In this document: positions 31,935-39,566 of the stretch, in pieces
Layout: every line of letters begins with the position of its first letter
Numbering within the stretch: the stretch's first letter is position 1
Source: an uncultured Acidimicrobiales bacterium
GTDB taxonomy: Bacteria > Actinomycetota > Acidimicrobiia > Acidimicrobiales > SHLQ01
DNA length: 46,581 bases
NCBI GenBank assembly: GCA_938041035.1
Contig: CALHYX010000065.1
Coordinates: 1-46,581 of the forward strand
Direction: 5' to 3'
Position numbers and translations under genes: made by a program
The notes under the pieces: generated by a model
What the model saw: only the letters and a program-made list of their open reading frames with translations
Databases searched by the model: none
Told to the model about the DNA's origin: nothing

Positions 31935-32746
31935 CCCGTCGCCTCCACCGATGCCGCCAGCCCGTTGATCCTGGCTCTCACTCCGAGGGCGTAGGTGTCG
32001 GCGATTGCCGCGTCGCGGTGCTCGCTGTGCGCTTCGAGCCGTTCGGGGTCCGTCGCCACGGCCATGAACGCCCGCCTGCTCGGAAAGCTGTTGAAGCGAA
32101 CCTGGTGCCACGACCGACCGTCGCCGACGATCGTGCCCTCGGCCGAGAACCAGCCGTCGATCCGGACGCCGTTGGGCACCGCGACCGAGCCCGCGACGTT
32201 CTGGTAGGCCTCCATGTGATCCGGAGTCGCCGTCGCGCCGTCCTGCTCGTGGAATCGGATGACGTGCACCATCATGTACGGGCCGTCCTCATCGGTCGGC
32301 GGGTGGGGCACGTCGGCCCACTCGACCGGATCGGGAGCCGTCGGAACCTCGAGCGGCTGGCCGCCGATGATGATGGTCTCGGCCATGCCGGCTTCCTTGT
32401 GCTCGTGCGCCTGCTGGAAGTCCTCGCGCTCCTGCATCGCGATGAACGCGGCCCGGGTCGGGTACTTCACGACGCCGATGCGATCCCATTTCGGCGCTTC
32501 GCCCAGGAACTGATCCTCGACGTCTCCCGCAAAGACGATCTCGGCTCCCACAGCGGCCAACGGGCCGAGCGGAGTGTACGCGTCGTCGGCCTGTCGGCCG
32601 GTCAGTTCGGTCGCGCGCCCGTCGGCATACTCGGCCCGCTCCTTGTAGCTCATCAGGTTGACCATCCAGACCGGCCCGTCGTCGTCGGGCGCGGTGGTGG
32701 CGAGCGTTTGCAGATACTCGGTGTCGATTTCCCCGTAGCCGGGCAT
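31931..32746 (-). CDS. DUF1330-like protein, paralogue A
   Basis: A 271-residue soluble protein of two ferredoxin-like (alpha+beta) halves. The first half has PVWMVNLMSYKERAEYADGR, WDRIGVVKYPTRAAFIAMQERED and HKEAGMAET, which is the DUF1330/EthD-like dimeric barrel pattern. The second half repeats it with MMVHVIRFHE and VRFNSFPSRRAFMAVATDPER. The ATG at 32746 has AAAGGAG 8 nt upstream; a GTG two codons earlier is too close to that site. It is adjacent to a clear paralogue, 31 nt upstream, with the same opening (MP-YG-I--Y). Function unknown; such barrels act as small monooxygenases or isomerases. Confidence 0.78.
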   Translation of the reverse strand: MPGYGEIDTEYLQTLATTAPDDDGPVWMVNLMSYKERAEYADGRATELTGRQADDAYTPLGPLAAVGAEIVFAGDVEDQFLGEAPKWDRIGVVKYPTRAAFIAMQEREDFQQAHEHKEAGMAETIIIGGQPLEVPTAPDPVEWADVPHPPTDEDGPYMMVHVIRFHEQDGATATPDHMEAYQNVAGSVAVPNGVRIDGWFSAEGTIVGDGRSWHQVRFNSFPSRRAFMAVATDPERLEAHSEHRDAAIADTYALGVRARINGLAASVEATG

Positions 32747-32777
32747 GTACACATCTCCTTTGGGCGTAAACCCAGGT

Positions 32778-33494
32778 TCAGAACAGGACCTTCGTGGGGT
32801 CGCTCAGCGAGCGGGCGACCTCGTCCATGGTCGGGTCGGCGATCACGGCGTAGCCCGCGTCGTCGGGCACGAATTCGCGCGAGCCGAGTTCGGCTGCCGT
32901 GCCGGGCGAGATCAGGTCGAAGCGAGCTTCGGCGAACGATCGGTCGTCGCCGATGAAGCGATCCTCGACCCAGAAGCGTCCGATCCGAGTGGCGTCGAGG
33001 CCGTCGGCGAGGTCGGGGGCGTCGGGGCCGCCGACCACCTGGAGGAGCAGCAACTCGTCGGTACCGGCCGCTGATCGCTGCGGCGGAACCGGGTCGCCGT
33101 CGACCGGAAAGGTGGCCATCACGATGGTGAACTCCATCCCGGCGTCCTTGTGCTGCTCGTCGGTCTGAAAATCCTTCGTCGAGTTCATCTCGACGAGGGC
33201 CATACGGTCCCGGTATTGGGCGATGGCGATGCGATCCCAACGCCGGGCGTCGCCGCGAAGGTGGTGCACGACGGGGGCCACGAGAATGATCCGCGAGCCG
33301 ACGGCAGCCAGGTGGGCGTGCGGGGCGTACACGTCGTCGGCCTCCGCTCCGGTGAGCTCGGTCTCGCGGCCGTCGGCGTAGTCGGCGCGGTCCCGGTACT
33401 GCATGAGGTTGAGCGCCCACATCGGCCCCCCGGGGTCCTCCCGTTCAAACCAGGAGGCGATGTAGTCGGAGTTGATCGTTCCGTAGCGCGGCAT
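32778..33494 (-). CDS. DUF1330-like protein, paralogue B
   Basis: A 238-residue protein sharing its first 130 residues closely with the next gene: MPRYGTINSDYI, PMWALNLMQYRDRADYADGRETELTGAEADDVYAPH, RRWDRIAIAQYRDR, HKDAGMEFTIVM. The second half is less alike and shorter. The pair is therefore a tandem duplication that has diverged mainly in the C-terminal half. It is the first gene of the four-gene operon; a palindrome lies 33 nt upstream of the ATG. Function unknown. Confidence 0.76.
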   Translation of the reverse strand: MPRYGTINSDYIASWFEREDPGGPMWALNLMQYRDRADYADGRETELTGAEADDVYAPHAHLAAVGSRIILVAPVVHHLRGDARRWDRIAIAQYRDRMALVEMNSTKDFQTDEQHKDAGMEFTIVMATFPVDGDPVPPQRSAAGTDELLLLQVVGGPDAPDLADGLDATRIGRFWVEDRFIGDDRSFAEARFDLISPGTAAELGSREFVPDDAGYAVIADPTMDEVARSLSDPTKVLF

Positions 33495-33526
33495 CAGGCC
33501 GTATCCCCTCCCTCATGCCGACCTAT

Positions 33527-33543
33527 TGCCAGCTCTACTGGCA
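33527..33543. promoter_or_regulatory. palindrome TGCCAG-N5-CTGGCA upstream of DUF1330-like operon (15-mer repeat copy 2)
   Basis: Perfect 6-bp arms around CTCTA lie 33 nt upstream of the paralogue B start and 61 nt past the SDR stop. The core 15-mer GCCAGCTCTACTGGC is identical to the one at 9797-9811. Operator or transcription-end hairpin are both possible. Confidence 0.42.
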
Positions 33544-33603
33544 TAACTTAGGTGGCGGCGCATACGGACGCAACCGCTCCCGGTCAGCGTCTGGCGGCGC
33601 GGT

Positions 33604-34551
33604 TCAGAGCTCCCAGTCGAACCCGGTTTCCTGTTCCGACAGACGCCACAGCCGCTCCATGGTCGCCTTGTCATGGGCGAAGGGCTCGAGCGTGCCCTTT
33701 CCGACCGGGCCGACCCACTCGTTCCGCCCCGTAGGCCCGTACAGCGCCCGGAGATCGAGGCCGCCCTCGGTGGCGCACATGACCTCGGGGTAGGCCCCCT
33801 GCTCGGCCGACTGGACCAGCGGCGACAACGACATGAGCTTGAACATGATCCGCGTGGCCAGATTGCCGCTGGTCGAGATCAGCGAGGTGCTCGACGAGCC
33901 GGGGTGGCAGACATAGACCTCAACGGCGGAGTTCGCAGCCGCGAGCCGGTCCTGAAGCTCGTACGCGAACATCATCTGGGCCAGCTTGCTCTGCGAGTAG
34001 GTCTTGTTCTGGTGGTAGTTGTGATCCCAGTTCATGTCGTCGAACTGGATCGTCTTGATCCCCATCTTGTACCCCAGGCTGGCCACCACCACGATGCGAC
34101 CCTCCGCCTGCTCGACCCGCTCGAAGAGCAGACCACACAGGAGGAAGTGGCCGTAGTGGTTGGTGCCGAGCATGCTCTCGAAGCCATCGACGGTGATCTT
34201 CTGGCTGGGCACCTGAGCGATGGCGGCGTTGCAGATGACCGCGTCGATCCGGGGAACCGTCTCCAGGACCTTCGCTGCGGCGTTGCGCACGCTGTCGAGT
34301 TCGGCGAGGTCCATGCGCACGAACGACACCCGCGCCTCCGCCCCGAATTCCTCTTTCAGCTTTGCGACCGCCGCCTCGGATCGCTCGGCGCTGCGGTTCA
34401 GCATCACGACCTCGGCACCCTTGCCGAGGAGCAGCCGCGTCGCTTCGAACCCCACCCCGCTGTTGCCGCCCGTGATGAGAAACGTCTTGCCGTTCTGCGT
34501 ACCCAGAAGGTCCGGCGTCCAGCCCGACGGTCCGAATGAGTTGTCTGCCAT
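33604..34551 (-). CDS. short-chain dehydrogenase/reductase (SDR)
   Basis: A 315-residue NAD(P)-binding SDR of the retinol-dehydrogenase/protochlorophyllide-reductase-like type. The cofactor motif TGGNSGVG is at about residues 27-34. The later landmarks are ICNAAI (for NNAG), VVVASLGY with the catalytic Ser, and YSQSK with the catalytic Tyr and Lys. PGSSSTSL follows, as in other SDRs. The substrate is probably hydrophobic. I chose the ATG at 34551, where a GGAGAG-type site lies upstream; an in-frame codon 24 nt earlier is less likely. It lies between the RidA-like gene and the DUF1330-like operon, all leftward. Confidence 0.88.
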   Translation of the reverse strand: MADNSFGPSGWTPDLLGTQNGKTFLITGGNSGVGFEATRLLLGKGAEVVMLNRSAERSEAAVAKLKEEFGAEARVSFVRMDLAELDSVRNAAAKVLETVPRIDAVICNAAIAQVPSQKITVDGFESMLGTNHYGHFLLCGLLFERVEQAEGRIVVVASLGYKMGIKTIQFDDMNWDHNYHQNKTYSQSKLAQMMFAYELQDRLAAANSAVEVYVCHPGSSSTSLISTSGNLATRIMFKLMSLSPLVQSAEQGAYPEVMCATEGGLDLRALYGPTGRNEWVGPVGKGTLEPFAHDKATMERLWRLSEQETGFDWEL

Positions 34552-34637
34552 CGCTTCTCTCCAGTCGCCCCTCACTCACCGTGCCGGCCGACAGACCAAC
34601 GTAGCCCGGGTGGCGGCGTGGACCATCGTGGCCCGGC

Positions 34638-35021
34638 CTAGCGGGCGGCCAGCGCTTCGATTTCAAGCAGCCATCGCGCATCGAAGATCCCAGAGATGAT
34701 GACGGTCAGCGCCGGCGTGTGGTCGCCTAATGCCGATTGTCGGGCGTGCCGGTTCGCCAGGTTGAAATCCCTCGACGACAAGAAGGTCGTCACCTTCACC
34801 AGGTTGCCCACGTCCATGTCCGCCGCCGCGAGCTGGGCTTTGACGTTGGCCCACGCGAGCGTCGCTTGGTCGTCGAAGTTGTCCGGAACGACTCCGTCGG
34901 GCGTTTCTGGAATCTGTCCACTGATGAGCAGCCATTCGCTGGCATCGCTGACCAAGGCTGCCTGCGCGTAACCGCCGGCCGGTTGGGGTGCGGTTGCGGC
35001 GTTGATCGGGACGTGGTGCAT
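34638..35021 (-). CDS. RidA/YjgF family protein lacking the usual catalytic Arg
   Basis: A 127-residue single-domain RidA-fold protein with LLISGQIPETPDG, ATLAWANVKAQLAAADMDVGNLVKVTTFL and a C-terminal LLEIEALAAR. In RidA enamine/imine deaminases the substrate-binding Arg sits in a PAR[ST] motif. Here the equivalent segment reads HTPALTVI, with Leu in its place. It therefore probably belongs to a non-deaminase Rid subgroup. GAGGAG precedes the ATG. It is divergent from an Lrp/AsnC-type regulator across 105 nt, a common pairing for amino-acid-related genes. Confidence 0.85.
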   Translation of the reverse strand: MHHVPINAATAPQPAGGYAQAALVSDASEWLLISGQIPETPDGVVPDNFDDQATLAWANVKAQLAAADMDVGNLVKVTTFLSSRDFNLANRHARQSALGDHTPALTVIISGIFDARWLLEIEALAAR

Positions 35022-35113
35022 TCGTTACTCCTCAGCTCGTCGTCGCCTCAATGATGGGCAAGAACCGACCGACGATGGGCCCGAATTCGGCGCTCGACTG
35101 ACCGATTGGCCGG

Positions 35114-35119
35114 TACATT
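35114..35119 (+). promoter_or_regulatory. -10 hexamer TACATT of the Lrp-type gene (leaderless)
   Basis: TACATT ends 7 nt before the ATG at 35127, supporting this start over an upstream in-frame TTG at 35106. Confidence 0.48.
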
Positions 35120-35126
35120 TGGTGAG

Positions 35127-35582
35127 ATGGACCAGATCGACCGGCAAATTCTCGGCATTCTGGCGGAAGAGGCGCGAATTACCGCGACCGACCTGGCGCA
35201 TCGAGTGTCACTCAGCAGCTCGGCGACGACCGAACGGCTTCGACGATTGTCCTCGTCGGCGATCGTCAAGCGGTTCACGGTCGAACTCGACGCTAAGGCG
35301 GTCGGCCGCCCGATGACCGTCTTTGTTGACATGCGCCTGCGCCGCGATGTCGACAAGTCGACCGCAGATCTTCGGCTTCTCGATCTGGAGGCAGTCGTCG
35401 ATGCGCGCCACGTCACCGGCCCGTACGACTACCAGTTGCAGATCGCAGCCGTCGACGTCGATGATCTCGACCGATTTCTCGAGGCGCTTCGAGACACCGT
35501 CGGAGCCGAGGAAACAATGACGAGGCTGGCGCTCAGAACCGTCCCCGGGTTTCCGCGACAGCCGGGGATTCCGCTCCGCTAA
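35127..35582 (+). CDS. Lrp/AsnC family transcriptional regulator
   Basis: A 151-residue regulator. The N-terminal helix-turn-helix is MDQIDRQILGILAEEARITATDLAHRVSLSSSATTERLRRL, followed by the RAM effector domain with VFVDMRL, ARHVTGPYDYQLQIAAVDVDDLDRFL and a C-terminal strand. Lrp-family proteins respond to amino acids and often control the divergent gene, here the RidA-like one. GATGGGC occurs twice, 21 bp apart (35053 and 35074), as a weak operator candidate. It is followed 162 nt later by the second PhyH gene. Confidence 0.9.
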   Translation: MDQIDRQILGILAEEARITATDLAHRVSLSSSATTERLRRLSSSAIVKRFTVELDAKAVGRPMTVFVDMRLRRDVDKSTADLRLLDLEAVVDARHVTGPYDYQLQIAAVDVDDLDRFLEALRDTVGAEETMTRLALRTVPGFPRQPGIPLR

Positions 35583-35744
35583 CCCCGAATTGCCAACGGG
35601 CTCGTACGGCGTCTCGGCGCGACCGCCATCGCTCGGGGGGAACTGAGGGATCACGCTCGTGAATACGAGGAGCGTCTTCGGGTTCGACCGATCACCGGCG
35701 GGTCGCAAGGTTCGGCGCGTAGTGTGGGAGCGAAGGGGGCGCAT

Positions 35745-36569
35745 ATGGCAACGGATGGACGCGAGATTCCTCGGCTGGCGGCCGGGCATAGCCGTGATGC
35801 CCTCGCCGATGCACTCGATAGGGCCGGCTGTTGTGTCATCGAGGGGGCACTGGAGCCGGAGCTCGTGGACGCATTGGCCGCCGACATGGCTCCCTATGTG
35901 GAATCGACACCGCGGGGCGACACCGAGTTCGCCGGCTCCGGGACCCGCCGCACCGGGCTCGTTGTCGGCCGGTCGCCGACCTTTCGCCAGCACCTGGCGC
36001 TGCATCCTTCGGTGATGGCCGCGGGTCAACATGTGCTCGGCCATGCGCATGGGTGGAACCTGTCCTTCGCCCACTATTTCGAGCTCTTCCGCGGCGAGCC
36101 GACCCAGATGCTCCATCGAGACACCTGGAAGTACGGCGCCCCGCCGTTTGGCGTTGAGGTCGACCTCAACGCGCTCTGGGCCATGACCGACTTCACCGAA
36201 GCCAACGGCGCCACCCGGGTGGTACCGGGAAGCCACACCTGGGAGCCCGACCGGCGCCCCCAGGCCGGCGAGGATATCCCCGCCGTGGCCCCCCGAGGTT
36301 CGGTGCTGTTGTACACCGGCCTCATCTTCCACGGGGGCGGCGCCAACGTCACCGACGAGGTCCGCCTGGCGGTCAATGCCCAATACGCCGTCGGCTGGTT
36401 GCGCCAGACCGAGCTGTTCTTGCTCGAGTATCCGCCCGACGCGGTGGCGGAGTGGGACGACGAACTCGTCCGCCTGATCGGCTATCAGCCCGGCGGCCCC
36501 GCCCTGGGCCACTGGCGCAACGCCGAGGACCCCTTCACCGCCGTGCGCGAGTACCGGGAAGGCATCTAG
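35745..36569 (+). CDS. phytanoyl-CoA dioxygenase (PhyH) family protein
   Basis: A 274-residue Fe(II)/2-oxoglutarate dioxygenase. The metal ligands are H124 and D126 in MLHRDTWKY and H196 in GLIFHGGGANVTDEVR, with R207 for the co-substrate; WAMTDFTEANGATRVVPGSH is the diagnostic central block. GAAGGGGGC lies upstream of the ATG at 35745. It shares only the family core with the PhyH gene at 7.5-8.3 kb and uses a GGG-containing loop after the distal His. A -10-like TAGTGT is at 35718-35723. Substrate unknown. Confidence 0.9.
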   Translation: MATDGREIPRLAAGHSRDALADALDRAGCCVIEGALEPELVDALAADMAPYVESTPRGDTEFAGSGTRRTGLVVGRSPTFRQHLALHPSVMAAGQHVLGHAHGWNLSFAHYFELFRGEPTQMLHRDTWKYGAPPFGVEVDLNALWAMTDFTEANGATRVVPGSHTWEPDRRPQAGEDIPAVAPRGSVLLYTGLIFHGGGANVTDEVRLAVNAQYAVGWLRQTELFLLEYPPDAVAEWDDELVRLIGYQPGGPALGHWRNAEDPFTAVREYREGI

Positions 36570-36739
36570 AACTCCGCCACCCGCCCCCATGTCCTACGAT
36601 GAGGGGAGCGCCGGCAGGGTGCTTCCGGTCCGCGGAAAGGGCAAAGCCCACCTGCAGGACACCGATCACATGCCAGGGAACATCGTTCCTCTTTCGGGCC
36701 CGATCAGGCGGACGGCGGGCGTTACGAAAGGGGCCATCC

Positions 36740-38653
36740 GTGCCAACCACCTCACTGCCCGAGAACCCGTCGCTCGAACATCTCAAAGGTCAGGCCAAGC
36801 TCGTCCGTGACCTGATCCGGGCGGGAGACCCCGGCGGGCTGGCGATGGTCGAGGAGTTCCACCCTCGTCTCGACGCTGGCGATCTCGATGACGGTCAGCG
36901 GTCCGGCTTCAAGACCGCCGACGCGCAACTGGTCGTCGCCCGGATGTACCGGTTCCCGAGCTGGAACCGGCTGCGGGAACACCTCGCCGTCGTCACCGCC
37001 CACAGTTTCACCCCCCACGCGGAACGGGATTCGGGCCCCGACCAACCCGCGTCGTTCGTGAAGGATGCCTGCCTCGACTACGCCGAGGACGGTCCCAGCC
37101 CGGCGGACCGGATCGCCGCGGCTCACCGAATGCTCGAAGCCGACCCGTCGCTCGCGTCGGGTTCGATCGAGGCGCTGGCCACCGTCGGCGACCACGGAGC
37201 CCTCGCCGCCGAACTCGACCGCCGGCCCGCTGCCATCGACGAGCCATGCGGCCCCAACGAATGGCCACCGCTGCTGTATGCGGTCTACGCCCGAATCGCC
37301 AACGACAACCCCGACTGGTCGGCCAAAGAGACCGTCAAGGTACTGCTCGACCGGGGAGCCGACCCGAACGCCGGCTTCCTCTGGCGCGGCCTCGTCCCGC
37401 CGTTCACCGCCCTCACCGGAGCGTTCGGCGGGGGCGAAAGCCATCAGCCGTGGCATAGCGAACGCGTCGAAATCGCCCGCCTGCTCCTCGACGCTGGAGC
37501 CGACCCCAACGACGGGCAACTCCTGTACAACAACGGCATCGGTGGCCAGAACCACGACGACCCGGCCTACCTCGAACTTCTCGTCGAGTACGGGCTCGGC
37601 ACCCAACAGAACGGCCCCTGGTACCAGCGCCTCGGCGAGCAGCTACGCGAACCCGAGGAGCTGCTCTACGACGAACTCGAGGCCGCCGCCAAACGCAACC
37701 GGCCCACCATCCTCGCCTACCTGGCCGCGCTCGGCCTTGATCTCGACCGACCCATCGGGCGATCACAGACGACGCCCGCCAGGATCGCCGCGGCCGAAGG
37801 TCACACCGCGATACTCGCGCTCCTGGCCGAGCACGGAATCGACACCCGACTCACGCCGGTCGAAGCCGCGCTGCAGCACACCCGTACCAACCAAACCGAC
37901 CAACTGCGCCAACTCCTCGACGAGCATCCAGAGCTGCTCCCCCAGCTCCGCCGTGAGCACCCGGGGCTCTGCCGGAACGTCGGGGTTGCACACTCCGAGA
38001 TGCTCGACCTGCTGATCGAGTTCGGCTTCGACATCAATGATCGAGCCGGCACCAAGACGGCCCTCCACCATGCGGCGGAAGGCGACGACACCGACCGGGC
38101 GCGCTTTCTCATCGATCACGGCGCCGACCCAAACCTGGTCGACACCTACATCGGCGCGACGCCATGGGGCTGGGCCAACCACTTCGGCAAAACCGAAACC
38201 GCCGCCTACCTCCACCCCCTCACCCAGCACGGCGAACCCCTACCGGTGGTCACCGTTCGCCATCCGCAAAGGGTGCGAACGCTCGCAACGCCGGATTTCG
38301 TCGAGAAGCTCCTCGACGAAATCCACGAAATCCACCAGACCGTGGGCGAACCCGTCCTCGTGCGCCTCGAAAGCGACCGGACAAGCCTCAGCATCGGGCT
38401 CGGCCGAGCGGATCTGTCGGTCGCCCTCTACCGCGATGCCGACAACGAGCCCTGGCACGCGCTCGACGACGCCAACCTCTCCCCCACGGAACCCGTCGCC
38501 TTCGCCAGCCCGGACGGTTCACACGAGTTCTACCCCGACGCGGTGGTCACACTCGCGACCGCGAGAGCGGTGGCCCGAGCCTTCGTGCTCCATCCGTCGG
38601 AGCGGCCGCCCGAGGTCACCTGGAGGCCGGAGGGCGACCCACAAGATCGGTGA
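36740..38653 (+). CDS. ankyrin-repeat protein with C-terminal Imm1-like immunity domain
   Basis: A 637-residue soluble protein in three parts. Residues 1 to about 80 form the helical leader common to actinobacterial ankyrin proteins (LEHLKGQAKLVRDLIRAGD and ADAQLVVARMYRFPSWNRLREHL). Residues about 100-505 hold ankyrin units such as VKVLLDRGADPNAGF, ARLLLDAGADPNDG, ALHHAAEGDDTDRARFLIDHGADPNLVD. From about residue 520, KLLDEIHEIHQTVGEPVLVRLES, LSIGLGRADLSVAL, FYPDAVVTLATARAVARAFVLH and RPPEVTW resemble the Imm1 immunity family. The GTG start follows GAAAGGGG. It may neutralise a polymorphic or contact-dependent toxin, but no toxin gene is adjacent. It lies beside two toxin-antitoxin modules. 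Confidence 0.82.
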   Translation: MPTTSLPENPSLEHLKGQAKLVRDLIRAGDPGGLAMVEEFHPRLDAGDLDDGQRSGFKTADAQLVVARMYRFPSWNRLREHLAVVTAHSFTPHAERDSGPDQPASFVKDACLDYAEDGPSPADRIAAAHRMLEADPSLASGSIEALATVGDHGALAAELDRRPAAIDEPCGPNEWPPLLYAVYARIANDNPDWSAKETVKVLLDRGADPNAGFLWRGLVPPFTALTGAFGGGESHQPWHSERVEIARLLLDAGADPNDGQLLYNNGIGGQNHDDPAYLELLVEYGLGTQQNGPWYQRLGEQLREPEELLYDELEAAAKRNRPTILAYLAALGLDLDRPIGRSQTTPARIAAAEGHTAILALLAEHGIDTRLTPVEAALQHTRTNQTDQLRQLLDEHPELLPQLRREHPGLCRNVGVAHSEMLDLLIEFGFDINDRAGTKTALHHAAEGDDTDRARFLIDHGADPNLVDTYIGATPWGWANHFGKTETAAYLHPLTQHGEPLPVVTVRHPQRVRTLATPDFVEKLLDEIHEIHQTVGEPVLVRLESDRTSLSIGLGRADLSVALYRDADNEPWHALDDANLSPTEPVAFASPDGSHEFYPDAVVTLATARAVARAFVLHPSERPPEVTWRPEGDPQDR

Positions 38654-38674
38654 GGAGATGGCGACTGGTCGTTG

Positions 38675-38992
38675 TCACAAGCCAAGAACAGCACGAACGC
38701 CATCGTCGATCGCGCCTATCAGCGCATCGGGCAGTTGGCCTGCCCGGTCGACGAGCCAATCCCGGTCGACCAGCTCCAGACCGAGCGGCACCGCGACGGA
38801 GTCCTTGGGCAAGCCGGTGATGGTTGACTCCAACGAGATGTTGCCGGCCAGACCGGCTCGATCGACGTTCGAGGTGAGCGGCACGACGTGGGTCTGCCAG
38901 ACGTCGACGCTCAGCACCTCCGGAGACGACACCACCACGCAGGGGCGACGCTTGTCGAGGTCGATCCAATAGACCGAGCCACGGGTTACCAC
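38675..38992 (-). CDS. MazF/PemK-type endoribonuclease toxin (module 1)
   Basis: A 105-residue MazF-fold toxin: MVTRGSVYWIDLDKRRPCVVVSSPEVL, then HVVPLTSNVDRAGLAGNISLESTITGLPKDSVAVPLGLELVDRDWL. The RRPCVVVS strand and the acidic segment before it are standard for MazF, and the Thr-Ser of PLTSN is the usual catalytic-region Thr. It should cleave mRNA at short sites when free of its antitoxin. The GTG start overlaps the end of the antitoxin gene by 7 nt. It converges with the ankyrin-Imm1 gene, 21 nt apart. Confidence 0.87.
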   Translation of the reverse strand: MVTRGSVYWIDLDKRRPCVVVSSPEVLSVDVWQTHVVPLTSNVDRAGLAGNISLESTITGLPKDSVAVPLGLELVDRDWLVDRAGQLPDALIGAIDDGVRAVLGL

Positions 38993-39210
38993 GGTGCGGA
39001 TCGCTCCATGCGCTCGCCGACCGTGGATCGATCAGGAACGGGCTCACCTGCTGCCATCGCTGCATCCGCGAGAAGTTGGTCAGCGAACGACATCCTCGAC
39101 CTGGCGGCGTGGCGGCGCAGTTGATCGGTGACCCACCGCGAGAACGGCACGTCCAGGCTTTCGATGACCGGAAGGACATCATCCGGAACACTGATCGTCT
39201 TATTCGGCAT
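38986..39210 (-). CDS. ribbon-helix-helix antitoxin (module 1)
   Basis: A 74-residue protein with an N-terminal ribbon-helix-helix fold (KTISVPDDVLPVIESLDVPFSRWVTDQLRRHA). A flexible acidic tail follows that would wrap the toxin. The ATG at 39210 has a perfect TATAAT 6 nt upstream and a 7-bp palindrome over that element, so the start is well supported and the message is leaderless. It probably binds this palindrome and represses its own operon. It overlaps the MazF gene. Confidence 0.83.
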   Translation of the reverse strand: MPNKTISVPDDVLPVIESLDVPFSRWVTDQLRRHAARSRMSFADQLLADAAMAAGEPVPDRSTVGERMERSAPW

Positions 39211-39211
39211 G

Positions 39212-39230
39212 TACGTATTATACATACGTA
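39212..39230. promoter_or_regulatory. operator palindrome TACGTAT-N5-ATACGTA over the module 1 promoter
   Basis: A perfect 7-bp inverted repeat (TACGTATTATACATACGTA) covers the minus-strand -10 (TATAAT, 39217-39222) and abuts the antitoxin start. This is the expected position for antitoxin autorepression. Confidence 0.68.
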
Positions 39231-39250
39231 GTTCTCGGGAGCAAGAGAAC
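39231..39250. promoter_or_regulatory. second inverted repeat GTTCTC-N8-GAGAAC
   Basis: Perfect 6-bp arms immediately follow the first palindrome and enclose the minus-strand -35-like TTGCTC (39239-39244, 16 bp from TATAAT). It may bind the same antitoxin or the partner module's antitoxin. Confidence 0.5.
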
Positions 39251-39279
39251 ACCTCGCGGTCGAACGTGCCCACAACCTC

Positions 39280-39307
39280 TTTACAACTGCACTACAGTCC
39301 GTATACT
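39280..39307 (+). promoter_or_regulatory. promoter of toxin-antitoxin module 2 (TTTACA-N16-TATACT)
   Basis: A -35 TTTACA (39280-39285) and -10 TATACT (39302-39307) lie 16 bp apart, with the -10 ending 7 nt before the ATG at 39315, so the transcript is probably leaderless. CCGTAT occurs twice, 12 bp apart, across the -10 and the start, and may be the antitoxin site. Confidence 0.62.
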
Positions 39308-39314
39308 AAACCGT

Positions 39315-39566
39315 ATGACGACTCCGGTACCGACTCGCTTCAACGATGAAGAGCTTGCCCTCATCGACGAGTTGGTCGACCAAGGCGTCGGAGACAGCCG
39401 GTCCGCGGTGATCCGTGAAGGCGTCCACCAACTTGCCGATCGTGTCCGCCGAGCGCGGGTCGGCGCCGCCATTGCCGCCTCGTATCGCGAACACCCCCAA
39501 ACCCGGGAAGATGACGACCTCGCAATGGCCAACGCCACCGCCATGACCGAAGCCGAACCTTGGTAG
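39315..39566 (+). CDS. ribbon-helix-helix antitoxin (module 2)
   Basis: An 83-residue protein with the CopG/MazE-like ribbon-helix-helix PVPTRFNDEELALIDELVDQG then SRSAVIREGVHQLADRV, and an acidic C-terminal tail (REDDDLAMANATAMTEAEPW) typical of toxin-binding tails. Promoter elements directly precede the ATG. Its stop overlaps the start of a second MazF-like gene. It shares little sequence with the module 1 antitoxin. Confidence 0.83.
   Translation: MTTPVPTRFNDEELALIDELVDQGVGDSRSAVIREGVHQLADRVRRARVGAAIAASYREHPQTREDDDLAMANATAMTEAEPW

Noticed and set aside
35053..35080. GATGGGC direct repeat, 21 bp apart, as an Lrp operator
   Set aside because: Only two short copies with no palindromy; kept as a remark under the Lrp gene but not as a feature.
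36589..36810. A 73-codon frame before the ankyrin-Imm1 gene
   Set aside because: It overlaps the better-supported GTG start at 36740 in another frame and has no family features.
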